Shown piece after piece: positions 43,660 to 58,700 of a stretch of DNA of 64,000 nucleotides (position 1 is the stretch's first letter; every line of letters starts with the position of its first letter). The translations under genes and the position numbers were made by a program. Source of the DNA: Amaurobius ferox (taxonomy: Eukaryota; Arthropoda; Arachnida; Araneae; Amaurobiidae); contig OX578137.1 of assembly GCA_951213105.1 (NCBI GenBank), positions 81,861,410 to 81,925,409 of the forward strand, in the 5' to 3' direction. Below the pieces are notes generated by a model. That model did not search any database. It saw only the letters and a list, made by a program, of their open reading frames with translations, and was not told the origin of the DNA.

Positions 43660-43915
43660 TTTATAAATATTCTGACGAGTTCTAGATATTTTGATATTAA
43701 AGCCGTATATAAAGTTTTGTGAAAATCTATTAATACTTCTGACTGCTATCGTGTACACAAGAAATAGACCACAGGCAGACAGACGAACATCTCTAAAATA
43801 TTATATAATGAAGTTTAGGAAGTCTTAAAACGTATATTGGCATCAAAATCACAAACTCGAAACATTTTGGTGAAAACAATAAATTATTATATTCCATAGT
43901 ACGAGAAAGTAATAA
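43660..43915 (+). repeat. Repeat B, 3' part
   Basis: TTCTAGATATTTTGATATTAAAGC, AAAGTTTTGTGAAAATCTATTAATA, GTGTACACAAGAAATAGACC, GACAGACGAACATCTC, CATATTGGCATCAAAATC and a degraded palindrome end. Non-coding. Confidence 0.7.
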
Positions 43916-44189
43916 TGAGACACTGTATTATCATTACATTAAATCTGTAGCACTGTATATCAAGTACATTAAATAGTTGAAAGTTGATTGGATCATTATA
44001 AGAGGTACTTTTAATAGAAAATATTTTACTGAATTTGTTTTCTATTTACAGATATTTTATTTTGAATGGGCTGAGGGGGGCTTTATGGGCTGACGTAAGC
44101 AGGTATTTTCATTTTTCTAAAATATTTGTATAGAAACATTTTTGCATCCAAATTTTAAAAGAGTCTTTATATTATTCACAATACATTTA

Positions 44190-45010
44190 TTGGAGTTTTC
44201 TTTTCTTTATTGCCATAATGTTTATTTTGCAAGAAATTCCCTTTAAAACATATCTTTCTCATGATCTGCCTGATGGTGCCTGATTTAGATTCAGCATCAC
44301 ACTCAGGATGAGAAGGGGTGTTCAATAAGGATTTTCACTTAAAATGTTATTTCGATTTCCTTTTCAAAAATGTTCATTTTACTCAAAACATATATTTCTC
44401 AAGATTAGCTACTTCTTCAATGATAAATATGATAGAGATGCAGTATCAAATTCTGAAGGAAATAAAGTCATTTAAAAATAATTTTCAGTTCTGGTTTCCT
44501 GTCCACTCGGTTTACAAATTTTCATTGAAACATATATTTCCTAAGTTTGGCTATAAATAGAGCACAGATAATGAATGGATGATATGGATTCAAAATCATA
44601 TAGAAAAATAAAAGGATTAACCAATGATTTTCACTTCCAGTTCTCGAGATGCCATTTCTTTCAAAAGCTTGCATTTTTCTTTAAAAATATACATCTCAAG
44701 ATCGGCTACATAGATGGTTTAGATGATGTTGATGTGGATTCAACATCAAATTTCTGTAGAAAAGAGCTGAACGGGAGCTAGGTCTGTAAGAATTTCTTAT
44801 TTTAGTTCTGTTTCCATTTCTAGTTTAAATACATCCTTGAAACATCTCTTAATTCATTCAACATTTATTAATCATTTTTAGAATTGGCTGTAAATGGAGC
44901 TTAAATGATGACTGATATGGTTCCAACATCGAATTCCAGAGAGAGTAGGGGATTCACACTGAGGCCTTTCAGTTCCGGTTCTGCAGATGTCACTTTTGGT
45001 TTTACCGAAA
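44190..45010 (+). repeat. Degenerate ~140-200-bp tandem repeat
   Basis: Four to five imperfect units, each with AAAACATATATTTCTCAAGAT-GGCTAC, ATGATATGGATTCAACATCA-ATT and ATTTTCA-TTCAGTTCTGGTTTC. Anchor block at about 44,245, 44,385, 44,528, 44,685 and 44,884. ORFs at 44,318-44,781 follow from the repetition. Confidence 0.7.
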
Positions 45011-45429
45011 ATTCGATTGACTGTACTAACTATTAGGTATAAAAAAGAAAGTAGAAAAGAACAAAAATTTTAATAATTCAATCACAAACAATTAAATACC
45101 AATTGCCTTCAAAAATTAAAGTCTTCTTATATTTATTGTTCTATAATTGAAATATACTTTCATTTAATTTCGATTATTAATGCTAGTAAAACAATATATT
45201 TTGATTTCATTATTAAGGCATAGAATGCATAAAAATATTAGTTGTCATATGTAACTTCTATGGTTTAATAATTTCCTGAAACATAGTTTGATAATTTAGG
45301 TAAAATTCTATATATTTATTTATCGTAAAGTTGAACATAAATGTGCCTTATTAAAAATCCAGTTTAATAACACTTTATTTTCTCTCCAAATTCTACAAGA
45401 AAATTTTTGAAAATATCGTGGGCACAAAT

Positions 45430-46265
45430 GATTTTAATTATAGAGTGCCACCTTCTACTTTAAAGTGCTTGACCAAATCTTTCTGTTGATATTCTACTTG
45501 CCAAAGTAACCCGCCCCCCCCCTCCAGTGGGTCAGACTGTCCCCCGAGAAGAGGGTAATGACGTCACCAAGTGACATTTCACAGCAGTGATTGAAACTAT
45601 AAAATCTCGCCATCACGGAATCATAAATGAACCATGTTATGCCTAATTATGTCAAATTTCGTCCTATGCTACCATGCTAAAAATATAAAATATTCGCCCA
45701 AACTTTTTAAAATACTATCTAGGTCTAGATTTTTACATAACAAATTCAGATATAAAGTTTTATAAAAGTCCATTTATATTTCTGGGCGCTATCATGTACA
45801 CAAGAAATCGATCACAGACATACAGACAAACAGACAGACAGAAGTATATCTCTACAAAAATATACAAAGCATGTTCAAGAGGTCTTAAAACATATATTGG
45901 CATAAAAATCTCAAATTAAAAAATTTTCGTGAAAACAGTACTTTCTCTTTACGACATAGTTTGAGAAAGTAAATATCTAGCAGTGTTTATGTGAATTTGA
46001 ATACTTTGATATGCCTAATAACTGCCTTAGAATGAAAAATATAAAACTGTGAGAAGATAATAATTTCGTATTTTGCTATAACTTCAGCGGTAAATGGTAC
46101 ATAAAGATATATCAGTTATAAAATGGAACGCAGTGTTGCACCACTTTGTTCTTACAACTGCCGTAAAAATGGAAATGATAGAAACGTTATGCGGAGGTAA
46201 GAACTTTAAATGCCTTTTCTTTATGTCTTGTTTGGGTAGAAAAGGTTTTATGTCCTCTTGAAAAG
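45430..46265 (+). repeat. Repeat B, longest copy plus shared flank
   Basis: Full order: GC-richer patch with CCCGAGAAGAGGGTAATGACG, GATTGAAACTATAAAATCTC, AATTATGTCAAATTTC, TCTAGATTTTTACATAA, GTACACAAGAAATCGATCAC, a (CAGA)n tract, TATTGGCATAAAAATCTC, and the palindrome-like end ACTTTCTCTTTACGACATAG-TTTGAGAAAGT at ~45,941-45,972. The GATAGAAACG block follows at 46,150-46,260. Similar throughout to 23,965-24,660. Confidence 0.7.
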
Positions 46266-49200
46266 CAGAAAGGCAAGGAGACAATTATATTACCATGAAG
46301 AAAATATATAATGTTTTGTGATGTGAATAGTGAATCTCCTCGTTATCCTTAAGTACAATTGAGATCCAGAGGGTTGCAATATTTTGATTCTTTATAAACA
46401 CAGTTAAAATATTTTATTTAGTTTGAATAGTTGAATCTTAAAGAGATAAATATTTTAAAGAATATAGTGACTTAACAGTACGTATGTAAAACATAAATTT
46501 GTTATATTTCCAAGTATTTATTTTATTTGAAAATTTATATTTTTTTTCCTTCGGAGAGGAAGAGAAATTATAAAAAAATTGCACCTTCTCAAACAGCAAT
46601 AAGTCCATATATTACTATTTCTCCGTAAAATAAGTTAACTGCTTTGTTTTGTTTTTCAAATTTACGGTAACGATTAAAATTAAAATGAAAGTATGTTTTA
46701 GAATTAATTATAGACTGTGATTGTTACACGATATGTGTATATTACTGTCTATCCCCAAATTCATATATTTTAACAGTTTTAGTTATACATTTTAACAGAA
46801 ATATCTATCTCTCACATTATTAATTTGCTTCATGGACTTACACTCTATGGTATAAAATATTTTACTTTTGATAGTTAAATAGATTCCTATCATTTGAGAC
46901 CTTATAGTGTACAAAAACACATCTTTCAGTCGGACTCCGAACCACGGATATTTGAAACGAGAGAGAAAGCTTTTTCTATTAAGCACCACAGAAGGTAAAA
47001 GTTTCTTATATGGTTGAAGTGTAATCTACATCATCCAGACTTAAGTTCATTTTCGAACTAAACATCCTTCCCATTTCTTTGGGATTTAATATAGATTAAT
47101 ATTCAATTCATCATCCTACCCATACATTGAAAATCCCAGTCAGGACTATCCCGTTTCTTCGCAAAATTGAAACTCTGCGGTTTTTTGGCCTCAGTTATCA
47201 TACTTGGACTTGTTGGATTTGAATAGATAGGGGAGTTTACTCAAAATTACACAATTTATTTAAATCATAGGATATATAAATGTTATAGGTTCGTCACAAT
47301 CTGGCATTGTACATAATGACAATTGATCATAGCATAACACAGAAACATGTATGGCAGTAAAAAAATTATTCATAAATCACATTAATACCGAAATATAACA
47401 CTTTTTCGTTTACATGGCATTAGACATCCATCAGCAGAATGCACTTCAGACTTTTTGAATCTTTGCTCTGACACTTGGAATATGTAAGCAGTTATTCTTG
47501 TGGCTTGTTTTTACGCATGAACTTGCAAAATTTTATCTGCTTATCATGAACATCAATCCCGACAACTTACACATTCACAAAAGATAAACCAACGAATCCA
47601 TTCACACACACATTTGAACAGAAAATGCTTCGGAACACACCATAAACCATGATAGTCAGAAGCAGGACAGCAAGATACAACAACTGTAAGCATTCTCAAT
47701 GATCGAATCGAGAGAGAGATAGCTCCACTAGTTCCATACAGTGAAGTTTAACCAGACAGCTCACTTAGTCTGCTCTCAAGTGACTCCTTAATTACACCCA
47801 ATTATATTGTTAAAAATATTGCGTCTGCAGCGCGATTTACGGTCAACGACCATGTCAGGCAATTTTCGTGCACTAACGAGACCGAAGCCTCCTAATACTG
47901 GGGATATCATACAGTTATCCAAAGTTTTTGCTGTTTAGGCTTCATTGAAAAAGAATTAGTTTTCCAATCAACATTTGAATCATAGATCTTCAGTTGACCA
48001 GACGGCACTCTACCAATGATATACTGAGACAGATTTATACATCTCCGCGGGGCGACATTTATTGGTTTACGCCACTGCAAGGGAAGGAAGTAGGTGAGTT
48101 ATTCGCCATCTATCGAGGGCGAGAGTCGACAGAACCATTCACAAGGCAGGGCCAGAAGGTTCTCACCGAGAATCGACCTCAGTCGTTGACGGGTCTGATA
48201 ACATACTATAAAGACACTGATCCTCTCCGCCACCAGTCATCGCCTGCTTTAGGTCCAAAATGACAAGCAATCCACAGATGGATTTACCTCCAGGTTAGGA
48301 GGACCACAGCTATAAAAAGCTAAAATTCGTACAAAACCCTATTATAGAGTAGAAATAAGATGCCGCTGGGGTAGAAATGAGATGATGAGACATTACTATT
48401 TACTTTTTAGTTGAAGTCGGCACTACAGTTTCTTATATAAGCGTTAAGACTCCTAAATATACAGGCTGATGCAACCACTGTTTTGACTCCAACCTTTCGA
48501 GACAGTTATCTCTGCCGGTTCTATTTCAATCGCACGCGCATGTTACACGGCTAAAATTTGATATGCAATTTCGCTGTAAAATCAGTAAAATATGTGCTTC
48601 TGCTTTCGAAAAATTGTACCAATTACTGAAGGATGTAGTCTTAAATGTTTTGAATTCCATGATCCCGGGAAAACGACGCGAAGGTAACCCTCTTTTCATT
48701 CTGTATAGGCATGGCTACAAGTGGAAGTCAAGATGGCCTCTCTTGCATCAACCTGTAAATTTAAGAATCGTAACAGGCGTAGATATGTGAAGTTCGGGTC
48801 ATAACTACCCCCATTGAAGGAAGATGTACATTATATCTCCATAGGAGGTATATTGGAAACAAAATACATCACTACACATCCCTATAAGATCATAACGCTA
48901 CTTTTTCGATGTCTTAGTTTCCCCTATAGTTTCTTGATGTTAAGCTTATATAAGTCTATGTTTGGATTGGAGTTAAAATAGACTGAAAGTTGAAATATTG
49001 CACTCATTTAAGCTATTATAGATATTTTATTTATAGCGAGTGTTGCCCAATTGATGCTTTCCTAGAAGCTACAGAAAAGAAAAATACTCGTCTGCTCAGT
49101 CACTCGTCCCAGAATCCAACTCAAGTATTTTCAACCTCTCAAAATTAAATACTCTCTCCCCCTCTCAATTTAATAAAACACGACTCAAAAATCTTGAAAA

Positions 49201-51247
49201 TGTTCCCATTGTTTTTTAAAGCGCAACCCAATGACCCGAAATCAACACCATTGGTTTTTAGACCATTCAGGCCAAGCCAAATCTTTTGCAAGCCCCAGCT
49301 ACCTGATACTGTTTCGGGCGATAACTCAAGCAAAGACCTCTATGATCTCGTCCGGCTTGGACGTAGTCGCATAATTTCGTTAAAATGTGATCTCTAAAGA
49401 TCATTCGCAAATTCAGTTTTTCTGTGGAGCTGGTAAGTGGGGCTAATTCCTAAAATATAATGTCGTTAACCCAAGATCAGAAACCCAAAAATATTGCATC
49501 ATGGGTATGAGGAGATGTTTGAGCAGTGTTAACGCAAAATGTTTACGATATCTACCAAGTAAGACAAAAGCGCAGACTCGTAGGCACCAGTTTACGACAG
49601 CCCTGGTCCGGGAGTCCTTGAAAGCAGTAAATAAAAGCACTTAAATTACAGGTTTGGTGGGATTAGAAAATATACTGGAGGCCAAAGCAAAAACAATGCA
49701 GATTTTCTACCAAATTAACCAATGAAGAAGTGTTACTGCATCACCCTGAGGACAGCCAATGGAGATACGGAGGGCGTATCTGGACCTCAGGCGAAACGAT
49801 GTGGCAACAAGCAGAAAAACTTCAACGTAATTCAGTAATTATGGAATTAGAGAAAATGTGAATAAGAATATCCATTGAGAGATATACATAGGTAGTCGAC
49901 ATTAGGATTTTGAAAGGCAAAGCGGCAAAAGTAGGTGGTTTAAAATGTATTAAAAATTACCAGTATTCAATGGTCAATATTCATAGAGATGGTGTAACAG
50001 TGAATTGAAAGTGTTTGTAGCATTGTGACTAAAATGGCAGCCCAACTTTGAAACGAGTGCTCTTTATAGAATTGAGGCAATGACCGTCGAAGAGGCATTC
50101 GTAGATAATTCGAGTCCAGAAAATACAAATGAGTGTTGAGTGTTTCAAGTTCTATGGCCAAAAGACCTATGTACCAACCTGCTGTTGTAAAAAATCGAAT
50201 AGGTAATTTTGGGCAAACATGATAACATAAAGGTACACTGACCCACCCGAATGTATACGGTAGATAAAAAATCGTCACGACAGCAACCCCGTCCAGGGCA
50301 CGACTCCGCCCCCATGGTCAGCACCCCGAGAACACCACCCCCAGGAGGACGGTCAAACTCCCAGGTGGGACCCCCGCCAGTCACAAGCAATAATACGGTT
50401 CACACCAAAACCACAACACAGACAACGCTGGCCAAACACGCACCACTATCTGTTGTGAGTCTTCCTCTGACTGATCCCTCAACACTTTATTGCAAAAGTT
50501 TTCATAACAGTAAAAAAGTTACACAACCCTTCATTTAGGGTTCCTTCTAGATTTCTTTTTTCCAATAAGGTTCTTCTAAGCAATTCTGTAATTTCAACAT
50601 AAATTTTACAAAGGTCCATATACCTAAACATACAACCAGTTTTCACTTTACAAATAACTTTCTAAAAATTTAATTTAAAAACATGAGTAATAAACTGTTA
50701 CAAAACACATACAGCCACAACCCACTTGGTGTATAACAATCCTGCAATACATACATACCATTAACATTTGCAACTGCATGCAATCCTACGTTTATAACTT
50801 ATGACGAAACCATCGATTTTAATCCATGTAAATCCATCAACAATTTAAAAGTACAAAAAATATGCATTCCAACAATATAGAAGAAAACATGCACCATATG
50901 CCAAATCAAAGCAATAAATATATAAAAGTTCAAGTACAATCCACAATCATATTGCAATTCACAAAAATAAAATTTATGGCAAAAGATTCAAAGCCATCCA
51001 ATAAACTTTTTCATCAAACAATTCAAAAGCAACAGAACTCCAGCACAAGGCAGAATCCAAAGAGGAATATTCTCTCAATTTACTTCTTCCCAAACGAAGA
51101 GTACTCCCAATTTCAACTTCCAAATCGGAGAGACCACTCCACTGACTCATGAGCCCCTTATGGATATCTACCACCGTCTTAGAAGGGTTCGCCCCGGGGG
51201 TGGGGCAAATATGGTAAGCCTGATCTCATACGTACTGGGTTTCCTCC

Positions 51248-51257
<10 letters not shown>
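46266..51257. other. ~5 kb without recognisable features
   Basis: No gene identified on either strand. 47,990-48,300 and 50,275-50,440 are GC-richer than their surroundings; the latter encodes a Pro-rich ORF on + (50,251-50,538) and an overlapping ORF on -, neither with a known motif. Possibly old retroelement ends, but no second copy lies in the window. Confidence 0.5.

Positions 51258-51261
<4 letters not shown>

Positions 51262-51286
<25 letters not shown>
51262..51286. repeat. (TA)n microsatellite
   Basis: About 25 bp of TA repeats after an A10 run. Confidence 0.9.
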
Positions 51287-51296
<10 letters not shown>

Positions 51297-51299
51297 AAG

Positions 51300-51475
51300 T
51301 TAATTTAAATTGTATATGTGTAATAAATAATGTTTATTTTAAAGTTTAAAATGAGGGAAGTTAAATGTGTAATATGTTAATTTAATTATATTTTAGGAAT
51401 ATGCGCAAATAATTTATGGTGGGTTATACTGCGGTAACAAAGCAATATACGGCTATATGACTTACGGGCATATTA
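51300..51475 (+). repeat. Repeat C-like 3' fragment
   Basis: GTAATAAATAATGTTTATTTTAAAG, TAAAATG, ATTTTAGGAATATGCGC and TTTATGGTGGGTTATACTGCGGTAACAAAGCAATA, in the order of the Repeat C 3' end plus the following leader. It abuts the truncated end of the mariner. Confidence 0.5.
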
Positions 51476-51483
51476 AGAATGAT

Positions 51484-52602
51484 AGTTTAAGTCAACCCAA
51501 ATTCAGAGCCAAATTTCTTTCCCTGGAGCATCTTTTTGATGTCTGCAAAAAGCCAGTAGTCGCTGGGGGCCAGATTTGGAGAGTACGGTGGGTGAGGAAG
51601 TAATTCAAAGCGTAATTCATATAATTTAACCATCGTTTTCTTCGACTTGTGACACGGAGCATTGTCTTGGTGGAACAGCACTTTTTTCTTTTGCATGTGA
51701 GGCCATTTTTTCTTGATTTCCACACTCAATCGATCCAATAATACCATGTAATATTCGCTATTGATAGTTTCACCTTTCTCGAGATAGTCGATTAACAAAA
51801 TACCATGCGGGTCCCAAAATACGGATGCCATAATCTTGCCAGCTGACTTTTGGGTTTTGGGTCGGTTTGGAAGACTTTCACCGGCTGCTGTTTACTCAGC
51901 TGACGATCTTTTGGATTCAGGTGTGTAGTAATGGATCCATGTTTGATCCATTGTCACATACCGACGCAAGAGATCCTTCTTATCTCGCTTGAACAGCTCC
52001 AAACAGCGCTCTGAATCGTCGACGAGTCACTGTTTTTGGTCCGGTGTGAGCAAACGCGGCACCCACTTCGAAAGCAACTTTCGCATGCTCAAATTTTCGT
52101 GTAAAATTGTAAACACACTGCATTCTGATATCTTTAAGGTGTCGGCTATTTCCCGCAACTTCATTTTACGGTCTTTCAAAACTATTTTGTGGACTTTTTT
52201 TTAAGTTTTCCAGAGCAACTGTCGATTTTGGGCGACCAGAGCGTTCAGCATCATCGGTGTTTGTACGACCGCGTTTAAATTCAGCATACCAGTCAATAAT
52301 AGTTGATTTCCCTACTGTAGAGTCTCCATAACGCTTATCAAACCACTGTTTGGCTTCAACAGTATTTTTCTACATCAAAAAACATCGTTTAATCAACACA
52401 CGGAATTCTTTTTTATCCATTGCTTTGAAAATTACAAAACTGGGGTCACTAAAACCACTGTAACCTATAAACTAATTGTCAGAATGGAATGAAATTTTGA
52501 CACGTGTCGTTTGAATGTTGGTACTATCCAGAAATCATCTGGGTCTGTCAACAGTGTTGCCATATATGTATCAGATCGGAGACGACTTATTGAGTCAAGT
52601 GT
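51484..52602 (-). mobile_element. mariner transposon, 3'-truncated
   Basis: Reads on the minus strand. The 5' terminal repeat begins at 52,602 next to TA (52,603-52,604): ACACTTGACTCAATAAGTC and GTCTCCGATCTGATACATAT, resembling the ends of Himar/irritans-like mariners in position and pattern (AAGTC--C-GATCTGA). The transposase relic runs 52,420 to 51,487. The C-terminal ~35 codons and the 3' terminal repeat are missing; sequence instead joins a Repeat C-like fragment. Confidence 0.85.
51487..52420 (-). pseudogene. mariner transposase, broken
   Basis: Begins MDKKEFRVLIKRCFLM at 52,420, then a stop. Downstream pieces carry the N-terminal HTH region (KTVEAKQWFDK-type), VTMDQTWIHYYTPESKRSSAE (first catalytic Asp present, with the following Glu changed to Gln), a TAA where members usually have Trp, KSAGKIMASVFWDPHGIL, HQDNAPCHKS (second Asp) and PYSPNLAPSDYWLF (third Asp of the D,D34D triad, with Asn in place of the usual neighbouring Asp). 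The longest open piece is 51,487-51,831. Ends early at GSEFGLT. Inactive. Confidence 0.88.
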
Positions 52603-52604
<2 letters not shown>

Positions 52605-52649
<45 letters not shown>

Positions 52650-52699
52650 TGTATGTATGTGTATATATATATAATTGAAGATTTTTACTTTAACTTGAA

Positions 52700-52731
<32 letters not shown>

Positions 52732-52760
52732 GTATATATATATACCCGAGATTTATCTTT
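52605..52760. repeat. (TA)n / TATG microsatellite cluster
   Basis: (TA)n at 52,605-52,666 followed by shorter TATATATG stretches to ~52,745. Begins at the TA target of the mariner. Confidence 0.9.
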
Positions 52761-54199
<1,439 letters not shown>

Positions 54200-54251
54200 A
54201 TGTATGTACATACATAAGTATGTTGTTGTATGTTGTTGTTGTTGTAAGTAT
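54200..54251. repeat. GTAT / GTT simple repeats
   Basis: TATGTATG- and GTTGTT-type tracts at the SINE tail insertion site; the GTT part is the complement of the SINE (AAC)n tail. Confidence 0.8.
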
Positions 54252-54338
54252 GTTGTTGTTGTTGTTGAGACCAGAGCGTCCGACCTAACAGAAAGGTGTA
54301 AGGTAACTGTTTGGACGGCCGGGAAGTGTCACCCAATT
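54252..54338 (-). mobile_element. 5'-truncated SINE tail, same family
   Basis: Minus strand: AATTGGGTG-CAC, CCGGCCGTCCAAACAGTTACC, CACCTTTCTG-TAGGTCGGACG and an (AAC)n tail. Only the last ~85 bp of the family, inserted into a TATGTATG-rich site; target duplication is obscured by the microsatellite. Confidence 0.82.
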
Positions 54339-54369
54339 ATGTATGTATGTATGTAAACTCATGTTTGTT

Positions 54370-55720
54370 AACAATGCAACACCAGAAAGGAATCACGCGA
54401 TTGAGCTAAAAGTTGCAGCACATGAAAATTAGGGTTTGCTATGCAAATAATTAGAATTTCAGCGTCACTGAGTCTGCTTTGGCTGAGCAGGGCTCTCTGA
54501 ACAACTGTTTTAGCCTTATAAATAGAAAGCTGTAGCGGGACGTTAAGAATTGTCTACGGCTGTCTGTCAGCGATAAACGTTTCATGGGAAATCAATATGC
54601 CTCTATGACGACACAGGGCGCCATATGAGTAAGTTATTGAGTTTGAACGGGGTAGAATGTTCGGCCTTCCTGAAAGGTACCGTCTTATCGTACAAAAGCA
54701 GCTAGTATGTGGCGCAATGGCATAACAGTGATGCGAGTGTAGAAACAGTGGACTGAAGAGAACCGAGAGATTCTCAAATTAGGCAGTTAAAGATGGAGTG
54801 TTACGCCAGCACGGGATGATAGTCCGCTTATCCGCATGACAGTGATGGACCATACAGCTTCACCTCGACAGTTGGCAAAACATTGGAGCACTGCTACAAG
54901 TGTGTCATTGTCTGCTTCAACAATTCGTCGACGTCTGTTGCACAGTGGACTATGTGCAAGAATTCCTTTATAAATGATTCCAACTATTGACGCCTACGGC
55001 AACTATGGCTCATCAATACACACGCTGGAGTGCCGATTGGCAACAAATCGTCTTTTCCAATGAATCCCGCTTTAATAAAGGGTACAGTGATGTCCGTATC
55101 CACGTATGATGAAATAGCGGTAAACGCCACCTTCTGGAGTACGTTATCTAAAGTCATACAGGGCGAACGCAAAGCGTGGTGGGTTGGGGCACCATTGGAT
55201 ATCTTGGACAATCTCAGAAACTAAGAATGTTATGTAATCTTAACAGCAACCGGTACATCAGAAAAGTTCTGGAGCCCAAAGTTCTACCCTTCATTCAACA
55301 CATTCTTTGAGCTGAATTTCAACAGGTCAGTGCCCGTCCACATGTTGCTAGATATGTTCAAGTCTTCTTTTCAGCACAACAGATACAACCTCTTTGGCCG
55401 ACTATTCGCCGGATATGTCGCCTATTGAACATGTATGGGATTTCGTTCGTGCCCAAAACACTCGTCCGGTAGCTGACTTATACAGCTGAACTTTATACAG
55501 AACTTTGGGTTCGAATAGAAGGAATCTGGAATGATCTTCCTCCGATACAAATTCAAAGTCAGTTTGATTCGGTGTCACGCAAAACTGGCATTTTGTATAG
55601 GGTCATAATTACAGATGGAATCACGATAAATGTAAATAAATAAATATAACTTTATTTAAATACTCAATATCTCTGGGAAATAAATTAAATTTCTCTTATA
55701 AACAATGTCGTTTTGTAGGA
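54370..55720 (+). mobile_element. Tc1-like transposon relic
   Basis: Approximate limits; no convincing terminal repeats found. Contains the transposase relic at 54,597-55,590 and flanking DNA of appropriate length. Confidence 0.6.
54597..55590 (+). pseudogene. Tc1-like transposase, decayed
   Basis: Fragments in several frames, in family order: a start with IEFERGRMFGLPERY (first HTH); SADWQQIVFSNESRFN, where the usual catalytic Asp of FSDES is Asn; QQVSARPHVARYVQ, where the second catalytic Asp of the D-N-ARPH motif is Val; and SPDMSPIEHVWD, with the third acidic residue (Glu, DD34E type) kept; then WNDLPPIQIQSQFDSVSRK. At least six stops or frameshifts. Clearly dead. Confidence 0.82.
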
Positions 55721-58700
55721 AATATGAATTTTGCTTTATTGATTCAAGCCTTAAATAAATTCGTTGTTTCCGTGGTGAGTACGTTTTGTAAAGGAATATT
55801 TAAGCGGTCGTATATTAATTGTGCACAATACATTAAAATATAAACTCAGCTACTAAAATGCATTTTGAAAATGATGTGTAAAACGTATTGTTTGAATTTG
55901 TAAATATTATCATCTCTCCTTAACAACAGACAGGAATGTATGCATAATTTAATTCAATACCTTTGTAAAAGATGTGCAGAATTTACTTTATGTGCTACAA
56001 TGCAAAATGTCGTTTTCATTAACTCGTTTACTTTTAAAATGTCTGCTTGTATACGCATTCAATTACGTATTTGAATAAATTTTGAAATACACTGTAAATA
56101 TTTTGAGTGTTTGCACATTTAACATGCGCTTATGATTATGCATATTTGTATATTGTAAGTGTCTGTATATTTCTGTGCCTGCGTGTGCTCATAGATGTAT
56201 GTGAGTCACTGAGTGTCTATGTGATATATAGCCATCATGATTGCTCTATAATGCCAATATATGATTGAAAAAATAAAATGGATTTATTATGTAAAAACTT
56301 AAACCTGCCCAAGGATTTAATCATTTTTAAATTAAATCTTTTTTTATTGTTGAATAAATTGTGAGAGGAAAATTTAATTAGATTGTCATTACGCATTTTG
56401 ATTATTCAATTTTGATTTGATATATATCGAATACATTGAATTATTCTATCTAAATTATTAAACTAGGTTTAAAAGCATGAACAGACTTATAATTGTCGAA
56501 CCTCTTCGGCTCGAACCATTAAGAAAAGTATTTTAAATTATAGGAATGTTTACGTTTAAATACAGTCAACATTTTGTGATGTATTAGCTTAAAAATACAA
56601 AACATAATATCATATATAGCCCAACTTATGGAAGACATTTTGATTATTCAAAACATTTGCACAAAATCTGAAGACCATTAAAAATTGGCGATTTTACATG
56701 AAATATTCGTGGTAATGGAAGAAATTTTGGGGGAATTGATATTAATTGAATAATGGTTTGCATCAGAGACAATTATAGTAAAGCTTGAGGATTGTTTGTG
56801 CTTGAGGTCTAATTTTAGACGAAACATGCTTGGTATAGATCGTAGTTTTGTGGTGTAAGCCAGGAATTTTGTTTTCCCTCATGCTTTGAATTTATACGTA
56901 CAAATGGCGAACTAGCTAATTAATTACATACAAGTTTTTAACCTTTCTAAATGAGTAATTAGAAATTGCGCTTTAAAAGGGTCGTTTAAAAGGTTATATT
57001 TAATATTTTTATGTAACTAACTCTCCCAGTTATAAAAATATTTTAAGTAAATGTTTCTTTTAATTCAAAAACAATTTTCCAATTCAAAATATATGTCTAA
57101 CACTAAAGTTTCAAAAGTTTGGACTGACCAGCATTTTCGAAACACCCTGTATAGCAAACACATCGTTCCATCTAACAATCGTTTGATCTAAATTATTCAA
57201 CTCCAGATTATGAATGACCTTATTTTTGATTGCTCTATTCTGTATTATTCGATTTATATTATCGATTATTGAACCCACGCAACATTGGATAGCGTGACCT
57301 AAGAGCATTCATTCGAAGGCAAGCATAGATTAAGGATATTGACTGCGGAATAAAAATTATAATGTGCCAAAGGTCAATTTGTTTTAGTTTTTGCATGATA
57401 AAAAATAAAATTTAAAATATATGATATAGAAAGTGTAAGAATCTTTCTATATACTAAAATTTATTTATATATTTTACAGTCTAGAAATCAGGAGGAAGAT
57501 CTAAATAACATTTTCATAGTAATTTTTGTAAATTTAAATGTAGCACTTTTGTTAGCTATATGTTGCAGCCCAATACATATACAATAAGTATTATAAAAAT
57601 CTTATATTTTAAATTATTCATGTGTGCTTTCTGTATGATAGAATAAAATGAAATTGAAGTTAAAATATATGGTTGGAGCAGTGTAACCTTTCTACGAGAT
57701 CGCCTGTATTGAGCTACCGCGGTTTTGACCATCAATTTTGAGGAGATATATTTTTCTTGCAAATAGAAAGTCATATTAAAATAAAATTCTTAAATGCTTA
57801 TTTAATATAATGGTATATATTTCAATTTTGTGTGAATAACCTCTAATTTTTTTAAATGTAAACGCTGCTGCACAAGAATATGAATTTACTTTTGATTGTT
57901 GAAATACCTGTGAAGTTTGATAAATTTGTTATTTTTTTTTACTTTAAAGAGATCATAATACATTCAGAAGTCATATTAGTAAGACTTCCAGGTTAACACT
58001 TATGATTTTGTAGATTATGTACCATATATTATACTGTGAGGTGGATTTTACGGTAAGCGGCCACAAGACTTGAGACCCAATTCAAATTATATGAAATCCA
58101 ACAAACTATTGGCCAAACTATTTTCAAAATTACATTTTTCGTTACATAACATCATGCAAATTTGATTAAAAGTGCCAACCGTCTCTTTTTATCTGTATAA
58201 AACGTCTTTGGTCTTAATTAACGAAGCATCTAATTTTGGATATTGATTTAGTTGGCAGTTTGAGGCAAATTTTATATTGCTTTCCTGTCAGACTGGATAA
58301 CTGTGACAGCTCTTAGGTCAGCTTAAACACGCGTCGGTGAGCTGAGCACTCTTTACTTCTAAATCTGGTTTATATCTGGAGGCTCCCTCATAACTGCTGC
58401 TCTTCAATAATTCACATGCAGATGTTTTGCTTATACATGTACTACTGGTACATAAATATCATTCCATGTTCTAAAATTAGCGTCTCGCATTCTTTACTTT
58501 TTAATTCTTGTGCAAATCACTTTTTTATACATTGCAAGATGTCAGTTATTCCTTCTTAAACATATTCAGCTCTCTAATGTTTCACGTATTTGCTGTGCAC
58601 CGGCTTTACAAAAAATGGCCTAGTTGTCAAAATAATTTGGCGACTCAGGGTTTAATAGCAGTATATGAAAAAGACGAGTTGAGCCTTTTAGTCCAGATGT

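Noticed and set aside
50251..50538. Pro-rich ORF as a gene
   Set aside because: The GC-rich patch is short, the opposite strand is also open, and there is no recognisable domain.
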